From: JALYJG01 sp033763555
GTDB lineage: Bacteria > Pseudomonadota > Alphaproteobacteria > UBA9219
Length of the DNA: 64,000 bases
NCBI GenBank assembly: GCA_033763555.1
Contig: JANRKK010000015.1
Location: forward strand, 1-64,000
Direction: 5' to 3'
Part shown: piece after piece, positions 7,809 through 16,670 of the stretch
Layout: every line of letters begins with the position of its first letter
Position numbering within the stretch: position 1 is the first letter of the stretch
Notes under the pieces: model-generated
Database searches by the model: none
Seen by the model: the letters and a program-made list of their open reading frames with translations, nothing else
What the model was told of the DNA's origin: nothing
Made by a program: the position numbers and the translations under genes

Positions 7809-8976
7809 TGCGTCGGAACAGGACTGGCGCGTCTGGCTGGTGCTGGCGGGCCGCGGCTGGGGCAAGACCCGCACGGGCGCGGAAGACATCGCGCATTATG
7901 CGCTGTGGAATCCCGGCTCGCGCATCGGCGTGATTGCGCCGACTTACGCGGATGCGCGCGACATCTGCGTCGAGGGCGAAAGCGGGCTTCTGAAAACCAT
8001 TCCGCCCGGTTGCGTCGTGAAATGGAACCGCAGCATGGGCGAAATGTGGTTGTTCAACGACAGCCGCATCAAACTGTTTTCGGCCGACCAGCCGGAACGG
8101 CTGCGCGGGCCGCAGCATCACCGCGTCTGGTGCGACGAGTTGGGCGCCTGGCCCGGGCGCGAAGCGTTTGATCAGCTTTGGTTCGGTCTGCGCCTCGGCT
8201 CCGACCCGCGCGTCATCATCACCACAACCCCAAGGAATACCGACGTGATACGAGATCTTTTCCGCCGCAAGAGCCGCGATGTCTACCTCACCCACGGCCG
8301 CACCTCCGACAATGCCGAGCATCTGTCGCCGCGCGTGCTGGAGCAGCTTCAGGACCGCTATGGCGGTACGCGCCTGGGACGGCAGGAGCTGGACGCGGAA
8401 TTGCTTGAGGATACCGAAGGTGCCTTGTGGAAACGCGCCCCGATCGATGCCTGCCGTGTGCAGAGCGTGCCGGAACTGAAACGCGTCATCATCGCCATCG
8501 ACCCCGCGCTCTCCAGCCGCGAAGGCGCCGATGAAACCGGCATTATCGCCGCCGCGCGCGGTACGGACGGGCTGCTTTATGTGTTGGCCGACTGGTCGGG
8601 CCGTTACGCGCCTGATGCCTGGGCCGAACGCGCCGTGATGCTGTACCAGGATATGCGCGCGCAGATGATCGTTGCGGAAGTCAATGCGGGCGGTGAGCTT
8701 GTGGAACGCATGTTAAGACAGATCGCGCCGCATGTGCTGTTCAAACCCGTACGCGCCCTGCGCGGCAAGGCCGAACGCGCGCTGCCCGTCGCGGCGTTGT
8801 ATGAGCAGGGTCGCGTGCGCCATGTAGGATCATTGTCCGCGCTGGAAGACCAGATGTGCCGCTTTACCTCGGCGGGCGGCAGCGGCGGCTCCCCCGACCG
8901 CGTCGATGCGCTTGTTTGGGCCCTCACCGAACTCAGCGAAACGGCGAGGGGAGAACCTCGTGTGCGCGTTCTTTAA
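7639..8976 (+). CDS. Phage/GTA terminase large subunit (gp2)
   Basis: DNA-packaging motor with ATPase and nuclease domains. It shows a conserved entry motif ARPNQLTPPPG, Walker A LAGRGWGKTRTG (near residue 70) and Walker B VWCDE (near 165). The C-terminal nuclease half has acidic motifs IAIDPALSSREGADETG and DRVDALVWA. This is the Terminase_6 type shared by RcGTA and HK97-like phages. The ATG at 7639 overlaps the previous gene by 170 bases; a non-ATG start nearer 7715 is equally possible. The body of the enzyme is intact. A family B repeat follows the stop. Confidence 0.93.
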   Translation: MTKPDDARPKSATPPSPKPDACWPNLPLPNLLSFTSRLRWIKSARPNQLTPPPGLPDASEQDWRVWLVLAGRGWGKTRTGAEDIAHYALWNPGSRIGVIAPTYADARDICVEGESGLLKTIPPGCVVKWNRSMGEMWLFNDSRIKLFSADQPERLRGPQHHRVWCDELGAWPGREAFDQLWFGLRLGSDPRVIITTTPRNTDVIRDLFRRKSRDVYLTHGRTSDNAEHLSPRVLEQLQDRYGGTRLGRQELDAELLEDTEGALWKRAPIDACRVQSVPELKRVIIAIDPALSSREGADETGIIAAARGTDGLLYVLADWSGRYAPDAWAERAVMLYQDMRAQMIVAEVNAGGELVERMLRQIAPHVLFKPVRALRGKAERALPVAALYEQGRVRHVGSLSALEDQMCRFTSAGGSGGSPDRVDALVWALTELSETARGEPRVRVL

Positions 8977-8980
8977 TATA

Positions 8981-9144
8981 ACGTCATCCCGGAAAAATTT
9001 GCCGGAGCGCAGTGGAGGTGAATTTTATCCGGGACCCAGTTCCCCTATCGGATAAAACAGCTTTTGCCTGTAAGCCAACTGGGTTCCAGATAAACTTTCT
9101 TTCGCTCACTTCATTCGCGAAGAGAAAGTTTTCCGGAATGACGT
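8981..9144. repeat. Palindromic repeat family B, copy 1
   Basis: 164 bases with ends ACGTCATCCCGGAAAA and TTTTCCGGAATGACGT, and an inner pair GGGACCCAGTT / AACTGGGTTCC. Other copies are at 35871-36032, 45666-45828 and 56333-56527. It separates terL from the portal gene. Confidence 0.85.
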
Positions 9145-9186
9145 TTCTATAAGTTTCTCAATTTCTGAATCTTAACCGGAGCCAAC

Positions 9187-10428
9187 ATGGGATTCCTCAG
9201 TCTCGTGAAGAATTTCGCGCGTCCACACGGCGCTGCCGTCAAATCATCTGCCGCCGGGCCGATGATTGCCTGGAGCGGCATCGGCAAGCCGAAATGGACG
9301 CCGCGACGCTATGAAAACCTCGCCGAGGAGGGGTTCCGCAAAAACGTCATCGCCTATCGCTGCGTGATGCAGATTGCCACCGCTGCGTCCGCCGTGCCCT
9401 GGTTGCTTTATGATGATCAGGGCGCGGAGATGGATACGCATCCGCTGCTGGATCTGCTGCAGCATCCCAATCCGCTGCAGGACGGCGTGAGTTTTCTCGA
9501 AAGTGTTTTCGCGCATCTGGAAATCGCCGGGAATGTTTATATCGAAGCGGTAAAGCCGCGCGACGATCAACGCCCCGTCGAGCTTTATGTGCTGCGCCCG
9601 GACCGGATGAAGATTATTCCCGGCCCCGCGGGCTTGCCGCAGGGCTATCAGTACAGCGTCAACGGGCAGATGACCACATGGTCCGCTGATCCTGTCAGCG
9701 GCGCGTCGAACATCCTGCATCTCAAGCGTTTTCATCCGCTGGATGACTGGTACGGCATGGCGCCGATGGAATCCGCGCTGCTGTCGATCGATCAGCACAA
9801 TGCCGCCGGTGCCTGGAACCAGGCGCTGCTCAATCAGGGCGCGCGGCCTTCGGGGGCTCTTGTGTACGCACCGAAAGACGGCCCACCGACGCTGACCGAC
9901 GATCAGGTACGGCGCCTGCGCGAGGAGCTGGGGCAGCTGTATCAAGGTGACCGCAATGCCGGGCGTCCGCTGATCCTCGAAGGGGGCCTCGACTGGCGCG
10001 AGATGAGCCTATCGCCCAAGGATATGGACTGGCTGGGAGGTCGTAACGTGGCAGCACGCGACATCGCGCAGGCCTTTGGCGTGCCGGCGCAGCTGATCGG
10101 CATTCCGGAATCGCAGACCTACGCCAACATGGCCGAGGCGCGCCTGGCTTTCTACGAAGAAACCGTTTTGCCGCTGCTCACCCGCGTCATTGCCGGGTTC
10201 GATCACTGGCTGACGCCGATGTTTGATGACACGCTGCGGCTCGACTACGACCCGGACGCGATCAGCGCGCTCGCCGTCCGCCGCGAAATGCAGTGGAGCA
10301 AATTGCAGGCTGCCGATTTCCTCACCGTCAACGAAAAACGCGCCGCCGCCGGTTATGAACCGATTGAAGGTGGAGATGAGTTATCCAGCTTCCGCCCGAA
10401 GAGAAGTGATAAGCAAGATGAGGAATAA
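9187..10428 (+). CDS. HK97-family portal protein (gp3)
   Basis: Dodecameric ring at the capsid vertex through which DNA is packaged and released. The 413-residue protein carries landmarks typical of the HK97 portal family: an N-terminal segment with FRKNVIAYRCV, the motif HPLLDLLQHPNP (about 85-96), a central region NILHLKRFHPLDDWYGMAPM, and a C-terminal stretch RDIAQAFGVPAQLIG. The length is normal. AACCGGAG lies six bases before the ATG. It is on the plus strand in GTA order after terL. Confidence 0.93.
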   Translation: MGFLSLVKNFARPHGAAVKSSAAGPMIAWSGIGKPKWTPRRYENLAEEGFRKNVIAYRCVMQIATAASAVPWLLYDDQGAEMDTHPLLDLLQHPNPLQDGVSFLESVFAHLEIAGNVYIEAVKPRDDQRPVELYVLRPDRMKIIPGPAGLPQGYQYSVNGQMTTWSADPVSGASNILHLKRFHPLDDWYGMAPMESALLSIDQHNAAGAWNQALLNQGARPSGALVYAPKDGPPTLTDDQVRRLREELGQLYQGDRNAGRPLILEGGLDWREMSLSPKDMDWLGGRNVAARDIAQAFGVPAQLIGIPESQTYANMAEARLAFYEETVLPLLTRVIAGFDHWLTPMFDDTLRLDYDPDAISALAVRREMQWSKLQAADFLTVNEKRAAAGYEPIEGGDELSSFRPKRSDKQDEE

Positions 10429-10545
10429 CCGTAAGCGGTAGACGTACAGTCCATTGTCCCGTAAGGTTGAACATCATTCAACTGGTGCAAAGCGATGGCT
10501 TGGCGGAACGCAGAGATCAGGAACGCAGCCTATTCCTCGGCGATA

Positions 10546-10956
10546 ATGACGGGGACGAATAGGTTATTTTTTATTACTCTCTGTTCCGTTGGACTTTTTA
10601 CATTATCAGCTTGCGCTCCGGCTGAAGGATGTCTCGTTAACGCCAAAACCCAGTTTGAAATGAATCAGTGTGCCAAGCAACAGGCCATAACGACAGATAC
10701 TGAACTTAAAAGTGTTTACCAGAAGCTGTCCGAAAAAACCGACGCGGAAGGACAGGTGCGGTTACAGACCGCGCAAGAGGCATGGGTGACTTACCGTACA
10801 AAAGAATGCAAATTTAAAAACAGGAGAACCGCGGATGGTTCTGTGCATCCGATGGTGATCTCCTATTGCTATACCAATATGACGCAGGAGCGCATCAAAA
10901 CTCTTCAGGCGCAACTGGATTGCGAAGAGGGACATCTTGCCTGTACCAAACAGTAA
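10546..10956 (+). CDS. Lipoprotein with LprI-like (DUF1311) domain
   Basis: A 136-residue protein with a lipoprotein signal: hydrophobic core LFFITLCSVGLFTLSAC, lipobox LSAC. The mature part has the LprI/DUF1311 pattern: MNQCAKQQ, KSVYQKL, AQEAWVTYRTKEC, then CYTNMTQERIKTLQ, with conserved Cys. Members of this family include lysozyme inhibitors, usually in the envelope. The ATG at 10546 was chosen so that the signal peptide is N-terminal; no strong ribosome site is seen. It lies between portal and protease, a slot that in RcGTA holds a small unrelated ORF. Confidence 0.78.
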   Translation: MTGTNRLFFITLCSVGLFTLSACAPAEGCLVNAKTQFEMNQCAKQQAITTDTELKSVYQKLSEKTDAEGQVRLQTAQEAWVTYRTKECKFKNRRTADGSVHPMVISYCYTNMTQERIKTLQAQLDCEEGHLACTKQ

Positions 10957-11004
10957 GCCTGCTTGTGTCGACAGACTTGAATTAAGCTTAAAGTAAAGCG
11001 TTGA

Positions 11005-11409
11005 TTAACGCTCGTGGCGGAGAGGCACGAGGCGGCCTTGACGCGCCTGGGGAACCGCAGGTTTGGGAATATTGCGTTCAACAGATGTGCATACGAACAT
11101 AAAAGCGCTTTCAGCTTCTGTCGTGCCCTTAAATGTCTGGCTGGCTGGATTGGTATCGGAAACAATACGGATATCAATCTGCTGCTCATCGGTCGATATA
11201 TGAACAACCGCAACCTGTCCGCCATTATGCAACAGATAATAGGGTCTGCCGCGCAGATTTTCAGTGCCTTCCAAGAAGCTCAGCTTCTTTTCCTGCGCGT
11301 AAAGCCTTAAAGCTTCCAAAAAATCTGCAGAACTATTGATATCTGCTTCAACAGAACTTTGAGTCATGCTTCCACCAACATTGGCTAATTTTAAGACTTG
11401 GGCACTCAT
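11005..11409 (-). CDS. Hypothetical protein, opposite strand within cluster
   Basis: A 134-residue soluble protein of no recognised family, with a Cys/aromatic segment FMFVCTS and a basic C terminus. A GGAG six bases before the ATG at 11409 supports this start over the longer frame. It faces against the structural genes between portal and protease. The 210 bases beyond its start are markedly AT-rich compared with the cluster, which suggests a later insertion. Confidence 0.55.
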   Translation of the reverse strand: MSAQVLKLANVGGSMTQSSVEADINSSADFLEALRLYAQEKKLSFLEGTENLRGRPYYLLHNGGQVAVVHISTDEQQIDIRIVSDTNPASQTFKGTTEAESAFMFVCTSVERNIPKPAVPQARQGRLVPLRHER

Positions 11410-11621
11410 GCATTTCTCCAAACGGTTCAATATCTCCGGAAACAATGCGGTTTCCTGTTAAGGGAACTGTAGATAGCACATGGGCCAATGAGAAAGAAAG
11501 AAAAATATTTTATCATGAAAGTATAATTTTATTTCGTGATTATCTTGTTTCAAGACCGATAAAATCAAAAATATCAGTTATCCCAATAACTTACCGGAAA
11601 CGGGTTTCCAGAAAGGACAGC

Positions 11622-12167
11622 ATGAATATCAAGCATTTGTCCTGCGCGATGCAGGTCAAGGCGCTGGGCGGCGACGGTGTCTTCACCGGCTATGCCAGCG
11701 TCTTCGGCGCCATCGACCAGCAGAATGAAATTGTCGCGGCGGGCGCCTTCGCGCGCTCGCTCAAGCAATGGCGGATGCAGAACCGCACACCCGCCATGCT
11801 GTGGATGCATGATCCAACACTGCCGATCGGCCTCTGGATGTCGGTGCGCGAGGATATGAACGGCCTGCATGTCGAAGGCCGCCTGGCGCTGCGCACGCAG
11901 AAAGGCGGCGAGGCGTACGAGCTGCTGCGCATGGGTGCGCTGACCGGGCTTTCAATCGGTTACCGCGTCGTCGCCAGCCGCATTGATGCCAAGCGCAAGG
12001 CGCGCGTCCTCACCGACGTTGATTTGTTTGAAATTTCGCTGGTGACCTTTCCTGCCAATGAGGCGGCACGGGTCAGCGAGGTCAAGTCGCCAACGCCGCA
12101 GCAGGAGTTGCGCGAAGCCGCAACAAGGCTCCGCCGCGCGGCGCGTGTCTTGAAAGAGAAGAAGTAA
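11622..12167 (+). CDS. HK97-family prohead protease (gp4)
   Basis: Serine protease that trims the capsid protein during head maturation. The 181-residue product has the family pattern: GYASVFGAIDQQNEIV near the start, catalytic His in MLWMHDP (His63) and Ser in LTGLSIGYR (Ser111), then the conserved DLFEISLVTFPANEAA stretch. AAAGGA lies five bases before the ATG at 11622. It is followed 24 bases later by the capsid gene, as in RcGTA. Confidence 0.93.
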   Translation: MNIKHLSCAMQVKALGGDGVFTGYASVFGAIDQQNEIVAAGAFARSLKQWRMQNRTPAMLWMHDPTLPIGLWMSVREDMNGLHVEGRLALRTQKGGEAYELLRMGALTGLSIGYRVVASRIDAKRKARVLTDVDLFEISLVTFPANEAARVSEVKSPTPQQELREAATRLRRAARVLKEKK

Positions 12168-12191
12168 CGATCAACAACCAAGGAGAAACCT

Positions 12192-13418
12192 ATGATCGAT
12201 ATGAGTGAGGTCCGCTCCGCCACGGAAACGCTGGCGCGGGCCTTTGAAGAGTATAAGTCCGTCAACGATCAACGCCTGTCCGATATGGAACGGCGCGGTT
12301 CGGCGGATGTCGTGCTGGATGAAAAACTGGGCCGCATGGACCAGGCCATCAACCGCCTGCAGGACGATGTGACAGGCGTGAAAACCGTCCTGCGTCGTCC
12401 CCACAAGGCGGGTGTAAGCCCGTCCGGCGATGCTGACAGCGGCTACAAGCTGGCCTTCCTGAACTATGTCGCCAAGGGCAATGAGGCGGAGCTTTCCGCG
12501 CATCAGGCCAAGGCGCTGCAGGTTATCAACAATGCCGAAGGCGGCTATATGGTGCCTCCGGAAATTTCCGATCGCATCGTTTCACGCCAGTTTGACACCA
12601 CGCCGATGCGCCAACTGGCGACGGTGATGAATATTTCCTCGGACGCCGTGGAAATGCTGCGCGATACGGGAGATCCCACCGCGACCTGGATTTCTGAGCT
12701 TGGCGTCCCGGCTGACACCGCCGATGGCGGCATGGGCCGTATCCGCATCCCGGTGCATGAGCTGTATGCGCAGCCCAAGGCAACGCAGAAGCTGCTCGAC
12801 GATGCCTTTATCAATGTCGAGGAATGGCTGATCAACAAGGTTGCCGGCAAATTCGCCCGCGCCGAGAACACGGCTTTCGTGTCCGGTGATGGTGTTGGCC
12901 AGCCGCGTGGCTTCCTCAGCTACGCGACGCAGGCGGTCGATGACGCCACCCGTTCCTGGGGCGTTCTGCAGCATGTCGCCACAGGTCAGGATGGCGCGTT
13001 CGCCAGCTCCAACCCCGCCGATGTGCTGTTCGACCTGATGCATAAATTGCGGGCGGGCTATCACCCCAAGGCGGCCTGGATCATGCCGCGCGCGGTGGCC
13101 GATCTTATCCGCAAATTCAAGGAAAACACGACGCAGGCTTACATCTGGCAGCCCGGCTTGCAGGCCGGACAGCCTTCGACCCTGTTGGGCTTCCCTGTCC
13201 ATCTTGGCGAAGACATGCCCGCCGTGGCTTCGGGCAGCACCTCGGTTGCTTTCGGCAATTTCGAGGAAGGCTACACCATCGTCGATCGTACAGGCATGCA
13301 AATCCTGCGCGATCCCTACACCGGGGCGCCCTTCATCAAGTTCCGCTGCACCAAGCGCACGGGCGGCGATGTCGTGAATTTCGAGGCGATCAAGCTTCTG
13401 AAATTCGCAACGTCCTAA
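12192..13418 (+). CDS. HK97-fold major capsid protein (gp5)
   Basis: The head shell protein. The 408-residue product has an N-terminal coiled-coil delta region (about 1-75, ERRGSADVVLDEKLGRMDQA) removed by the prohead protease in relatives, then the HK97 fold: NAEGGYMVPPEIS, the E-loop area, FVSGDGVGQPRGFL, and a C-terminal IKLLKF tail. The length and order match RcGTA g5. AAGGAG lies before the ATG. Nothing suggests inactivation. Confidence 0.95.
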   Translation: MIDMSEVRSATETLARAFEEYKSVNDQRLSDMERRGSADVVLDEKLGRMDQAINRLQDDVTGVKTVLRRPHKAGVSPSGDADSGYKLAFLNYVAKGNEAELSAHQAKALQVINNAEGGYMVPPEISDRIVSRQFDTTPMRQLATVMNISSDAVEMLRDTGDPTATWISELGVPADTADGGMGRIRIPVHELYAQPKATQKLLDDAFINVEEWLINKVAGKFARAENTAFVSGDGVGQPRGFLSYATQAVDDATRSWGVLQHVATGQDGAFASSNPADVLFDLMHKLRAGYHPKAAWIMPRAVADLIRKFKENTTQAYIWQPGLQAGQPSTLLGFPVHLGEDMPAVASGSTSVAFGNFEEGYTIVDRTGMQILRDPYTGAPFIKFRCTKRTGGDVVNFEAIKLLKFATS

Positions 13419-13448
13419 TCCTCATCTTCTTCATAAGGAGCATACCTC

Positions 13449-13853
13449 ATGGCAATCCGAGACTTACTTCGCAACACGCTGGCGGTGCAAAGCCTGTCGC
13501 CTGCGGCTCGCACCAGCACGGGAACCGGAACGGCCGTCGACCTGCGCGGTTATGACGGCGCGATGGTGACGGTGTCGTTCGGCGCATGGACCGACGGCAC
13601 GCATACACCTTCCGTTATCCATTCGGTGGACGGCACGAGCTACAGCGCCTGTTCCGCATCCGATCTTGACGGCAGCTTTACGGCGGTCAGCGGCACGGCG
13701 GGCGCGCATGCCATCCAGCAGGTCGGCTATATCGGCACGCAGCGCTTCGTCGCGGTGCTGATGACCGTCGGCAGCGGCACGACAGGCGCACTCAGCAGCG
13801 CCAATGTGATCGCAGGCTATCCGCGCAACGCGCCGACGCAGCAATCCGTCTGA
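13449..13853 (+). CDS. Putative head decoration protein
   Basis: A 134-residue protein, low in charge and rich in Ala, Gly, Ser and Thr, probably all beta (AVDLRGYDGAMVTVSFGA, then FVAVLMTVGSG). Proteins of this size and composition directly downstream of HK97 capsid genes are usually decoration or head-fibre proteins; that is inference from context. AAGGAG precedes the ATG. Its stop overlaps the start of the next gene (TGATG), so the two are likely translationally coupled. Confidence 0.55.
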   Translation: MAIRDLLRNTLAVQSLSPAARTSTGTGTAVDLRGYDGAMVTVSFGAWTDGTHTPSVIHSVDGTSYSACSASDLDGSFTAVSGTAGAHAIQQVGYIGTQRFVAVLMTVGSGTTGALSSANVIAGYPRNAPTQQSV

Positions 13854-15274
13854 TGAAGCCTCCCGGCTGGTACCTTGCCCTTCGCTACATGCAAGGGCAA
13901 GGGCTGGCCGCACGCGCGCCGGAGCCGATTGAGCCATCGCGGCACGGCGCGCATTTTCTTTTTGCCGACCGCGTTCTGGCGCAGGCCGCCGATTGGCGCA
14001 GCTTGCTGAAAGGCTGGTTTGGCGCTCTGGCAGCCGGAGGCGCCCTCATCCTCTGGCTGCCGGACTGCCGCTATCACGAGCTTTTGCCCGGCGAGGCGCG
14101 TCTGACGCTCGATGATCTGGCGCATGCGCTGGACGATATTCCGGGTTGGCAGCTGCACGAAGCGGATTTGATCGACGGCTACGCCTATCTCGTCTGGGAA
14201 AAGCGCGACGATCAACGTCAGTGGCGCACGGTCTGGCGCAAGCAGCCAAAACATATGCTGGTGGCACGGACGGGCGCGCATGGCGATGCGCTGATGGCCT
14301 CAAGTATTCTGCCGGGTCTGAAAGAGCAGGGCTGGCATATCAGCTTCATCAGCCGCGAAGCGGGCTGTGAAGTCCTGAAGCATGATCCGCATCTGGATGA
14401 GTTGATCACGCTCCGCACCGGGCAGGTGCCGGAAGAGGAATTGCCGCTTTACTGGGAAGCCTGGGAAAAACGTTTCGACGCTTTTCTCAATCTCACGCAC
14501 TCGGTTGAAGGCGAATTGCTGAAACAACCCGCGCGGCCGGATTATTTCTGGCCGGATGAACAGCGGCGACGTATTTGCGGCCGCAGCTATCTCGCTCATC
14601 TACATCAGATGGCGGGTATTCCCGGTCCGTACCGTGTTACCTTTTATCCCGATGCGACGGAACAAGCCCGGGCTGCTGAAAAGGCCGCAGAATATGGGTC
14701 TTTTGCACTTTGGTGTTTGCGCGGGAGCTCGGTTCATAAATGGTGGCCTTACACCCCGCAAGCCATTTGCCAGCTACTGGCCAAAACCAATCTGAATTTT
14801 GTTCTGACAGGCGATGAAAGCGCTTTACCGCTGGCCGAAGCCGCGCAAAAAGCGGCGCGCGATTATTTCGGCGATGACAGCCGCATTCATGTTCTAGCCG
14901 GAACGCACTCAATCCGCGAGATCATGACGCTGGCGCATCATGCCGCGGTTGTCATCGGGCCAGAAACAGGTGTGCTGAACGCGGTATCGCTTCAGCCTGT
15001 CCCAAAGATTTTATTTTTATCGCATTCCGCGACCAGAAATTTATCGGATGACTGGGTATCGGTGACGGCGCTCACGCCTTCATCACCCTGTTATCCATGC
15101 CACCGCCTGCATTACGGGCATGAGATGTGCCCGCAGGATGAAGCCACGTTGGCCGCCGTCTGTGCCGCCAGTATCGGCATCGAACGCGTCGTGCAGGCCG
15201 TAACCGAAAGCTTGCAGGACAAACCTGCGCTGCCCTGGTGGCTGCGCGGTGAGAGATTGAACAACGCTGCCTAA
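13853..15274 (+). CDS. GT9-type glycosyltransferase with methyltransferase-like N terminus
   Basis: A 473-residue protein. From about residue 135 it follows the ADP-heptose:LPS heptosyltransferase (GT9) pattern: VARTGAHGDALMASSILPGL, the CLRGSS active-site loop, and the donor-site motif HHAAVVIGPETGVLNAVSL. The first 130 residues (WFGALAAGGALILWLPDCRYHE) look like the C-terminal half of a class I methyltransferase without its SAM motif. A short Cys/His cluster CYPCHRLHYGHEMC lies near the end. It is coupled by a 1-base overlap to the decoration gene, so a virion-surface target is possible. Confidence 0.75.
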   Translation: MKPPGWYLALRYMQGQGLAARAPEPIEPSRHGAHFLFADRVLAQAADWRSLLKGWFGALAAGGALILWLPDCRYHELLPGEARLTLDDLAHALDDIPGWQLHEADLIDGYAYLVWEKRDDQRQWRTVWRKQPKHMLVARTGAHGDALMASSILPGLKEQGWHISFISREAGCEVLKHDPHLDELITLRTGQVPEEELPLYWEAWEKRFDAFLNLTHSVEGELLKQPARPDYFWPDEQRRRICGRSYLAHLHQMAGIPGPYRVTFYPDATEQARAAEKAAEYGSFALWCLRGSSVHKWWPYTPQAICQLLAKTNLNFVLTGDESALPLAEAAQKAARDYFGDDSRIHVLAGTHSIREIMTLAHHAAVVIGPETGVLNAVSLQPVPKILFLSHSATRNLSDDWVSVTALTPSSPCYPCHRLHYGHEMCPQDEATLAAVCAASIGIERVVQAVTESLQDKPALPWWLRGERLNNAA

Positions 15275-15284
15275 TGGATTTTTC

Positions 15285-15890
15285 ATGCCCTCCTTCAAAC
15301 TTGTGACACCACCCGCCGTCGAGCCTGTGGAGCTTATCGCTGCCCGGGTGCATGGGCGTATCGATACGGATGCCGATGACGCACTGATCAGCCTGCTGAT
15401 TATCGCCGCGCGGCAATGGGTGGAAGCCTATACGGGCCGCGCCCTCATCACGCAGACATGGCAGCTTTGGCTCGACAACTGGCCATCATCAGGTGAAGGC
15501 GTGACATTGCCGCGCCCGCCGCTCGCCAGCGTCAGCAACATTACTTTTTATGACGAGAGCGATGCGGGAACGGTTTGGGCCGCCGCGAATTATTTTGTCG
15601 ATACGATCCGCGAGCCAGGGCGCGTGGTTTTGCGTTCCAGCGCCGCATACCCAACACCATCACGCGCCGCCAATGGCATGAAGATTGAATATGTCGCGGG
15701 CTATGGCGCCAGCGGCAGCGCCGTGCCCGAGCAGATCAAAACCGCTATCCGCCAGCTGGTCGCGCACTGGTATGAGCATCGCGGTGAGGCTTCCATGGCG
15801 ACGCCGTCGCGCAGCGCTTCGGTGCTGCCCGTGCCGATGGTGATCCAGGCGCTGCTGGAGCCGTACCGCATCCGCAGCATGGGCATCTGA
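15285..15890 (+). CDS. Head-tail connector, phiE125 gp8 type (gp6)
   Basis: A 201-residue adaptor expected to form the ring beneath the portal. It shows family features: N-terminal DDALISLLIIAARQWVEAYTGRALI, central LPRPPLASVSNITFYD, and the C-terminal MKIEYVAGYG followed by a helix IKTAIRQLVAHWYEHRGEA. The position after the head genes matches RcGTA g6. The next gene starts two bases after its stop. Confidence 0.87.
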   Translation: MPSFKLVTPPAVEPVELIAARVHGRIDTDADDALISLLIIAARQWVEAYTGRALITQTWQLWLDNWPSSGEGVTLPRPPLASVSNITFYDESDAGTVWAAANYFVDTIREPGRVVLRSSAAYPTPSRAANGMKIEYVAGYGASGSAVPEQIKTAIRQLVAHWYEHRGEASMATPSRSASVLPVPMVIQALLEPYRIRSMGI

Positions 15891-15891
15891 C

Positions 15892-16215
15892 ATGCGCATC
15901 GGTGAATTGCGGAAGCAGGTGGCGATTCAAGCCGAAACGCCGACGGCCGATAATGCGGGCGGCTACGCGCTGGCCTGGACGACGGTCGCAACCCTGTGGG
16001 CCGAGATAACGCCGCTGGATGGGCGCGAGATTTACACAGCACAGCATCTGGAAGGCCGTGTCACGCACCGCGTAACCATGCGCTGGCGCAGCGGCGTCAC
16101 CACCGATATGCGGCTCGTCTATAGCGACCGCGCCTTCAATATTCGCGCGGTGATGAATGTCGATGAACGCAACCGCTGGCTGGAATTGCTGGTGGAGGAA
16201 GGCGCGCCTGTATGA
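15892..16215 (+). CDS. Head closure / head-tail adaptor (gp7)
   Basis: A 107-residue protein of the SPP1 gp16 type: RIGELRKQVAIQAET at the start, then YALAWTTVATLWAEITPLDGREIY and a C-terminal FNIRAVMNVDERNRWLELLVEE. These small beta-barrel proteins join connector and tail. The next gene overlaps its last four bases (ATGA), indicating translational coupling. Confidence 0.88.
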   Translation: MRIGELRKQVAIQAETPTADNAGGYALAWTTVATLWAEITPLDGREIYTAQHLEGRVTHRVTMRWRSGVTTDMRLVYSDRAFNIRAVMNVDERNRWLELLVEEGAPV

Positions 16216-16622
16216 CCGACGCTTTTTTCGCCGTGCAGGAAGCGGTGTTCGACGCGCTGGTGGCCAGCAGCGCGATCCAGAGCCTGCTTGGCAGCCCGCC
16301 GCGCATCTATGACCATGTGCCGCCGGGCGCGGTCTTTCCCTATATGGTGTTCGGTGCGGTGACCTCCGCGCCGTACGACACCAAAACTGAAATCGGGTTT
16401 GAACAGGGAATTACACTGAATATCTGGTCGCGCTATCGCGGCAGCAAGGAAGCCAAGGATATTCTGCAGGCGACTTATGAGACGCTACACCGGGCCGCGC
16501 TCAGTGTGACGGGGCATGTGTTTTTATCCTGCGAGTTTCACGGCGCCGACTGCGCCCTGACCGATGACGGCCTGACCACCCACGCGAGCGTAAGATTCAG
16601 CGTAGTGACGCAGGCGACTTAA
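16212..16622 (+). CDS. Tail terminator, DUF3168 (gp8)
   Basis: A 136-residue protein. VQEAVFDALVASSAIQSLLG, the motif PPRIYDHVPPGAVFPYMVFG and ITLNIWSRYRGSKEAKDI are hallmarks of DUF3168, the tail terminator that caps the tail tube. It is the last of the compact head-tail joining block. In RcGTA the next gene is the major tail protein g9. Here the cluster breaks instead into a minus-strand gene at 16671. Confidence 0.88.
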   Translation: MTDAFFAVQEAVFDALVASSAIQSLLGSPPRIYDHVPPGAVFPYMVFGAVTSAPYDTKTEIGFEQGITLNIWSRYRGSKEAKDILQATYETLHRAALSVTGHVFLSCEFHGADCALTDDGLTTHASVRFSVVTQAT

Positions 16623-16670
16623 TGTAGATATTACCACCGTACAAGAGGTGTATTATAGCTTTCGGCGCAT

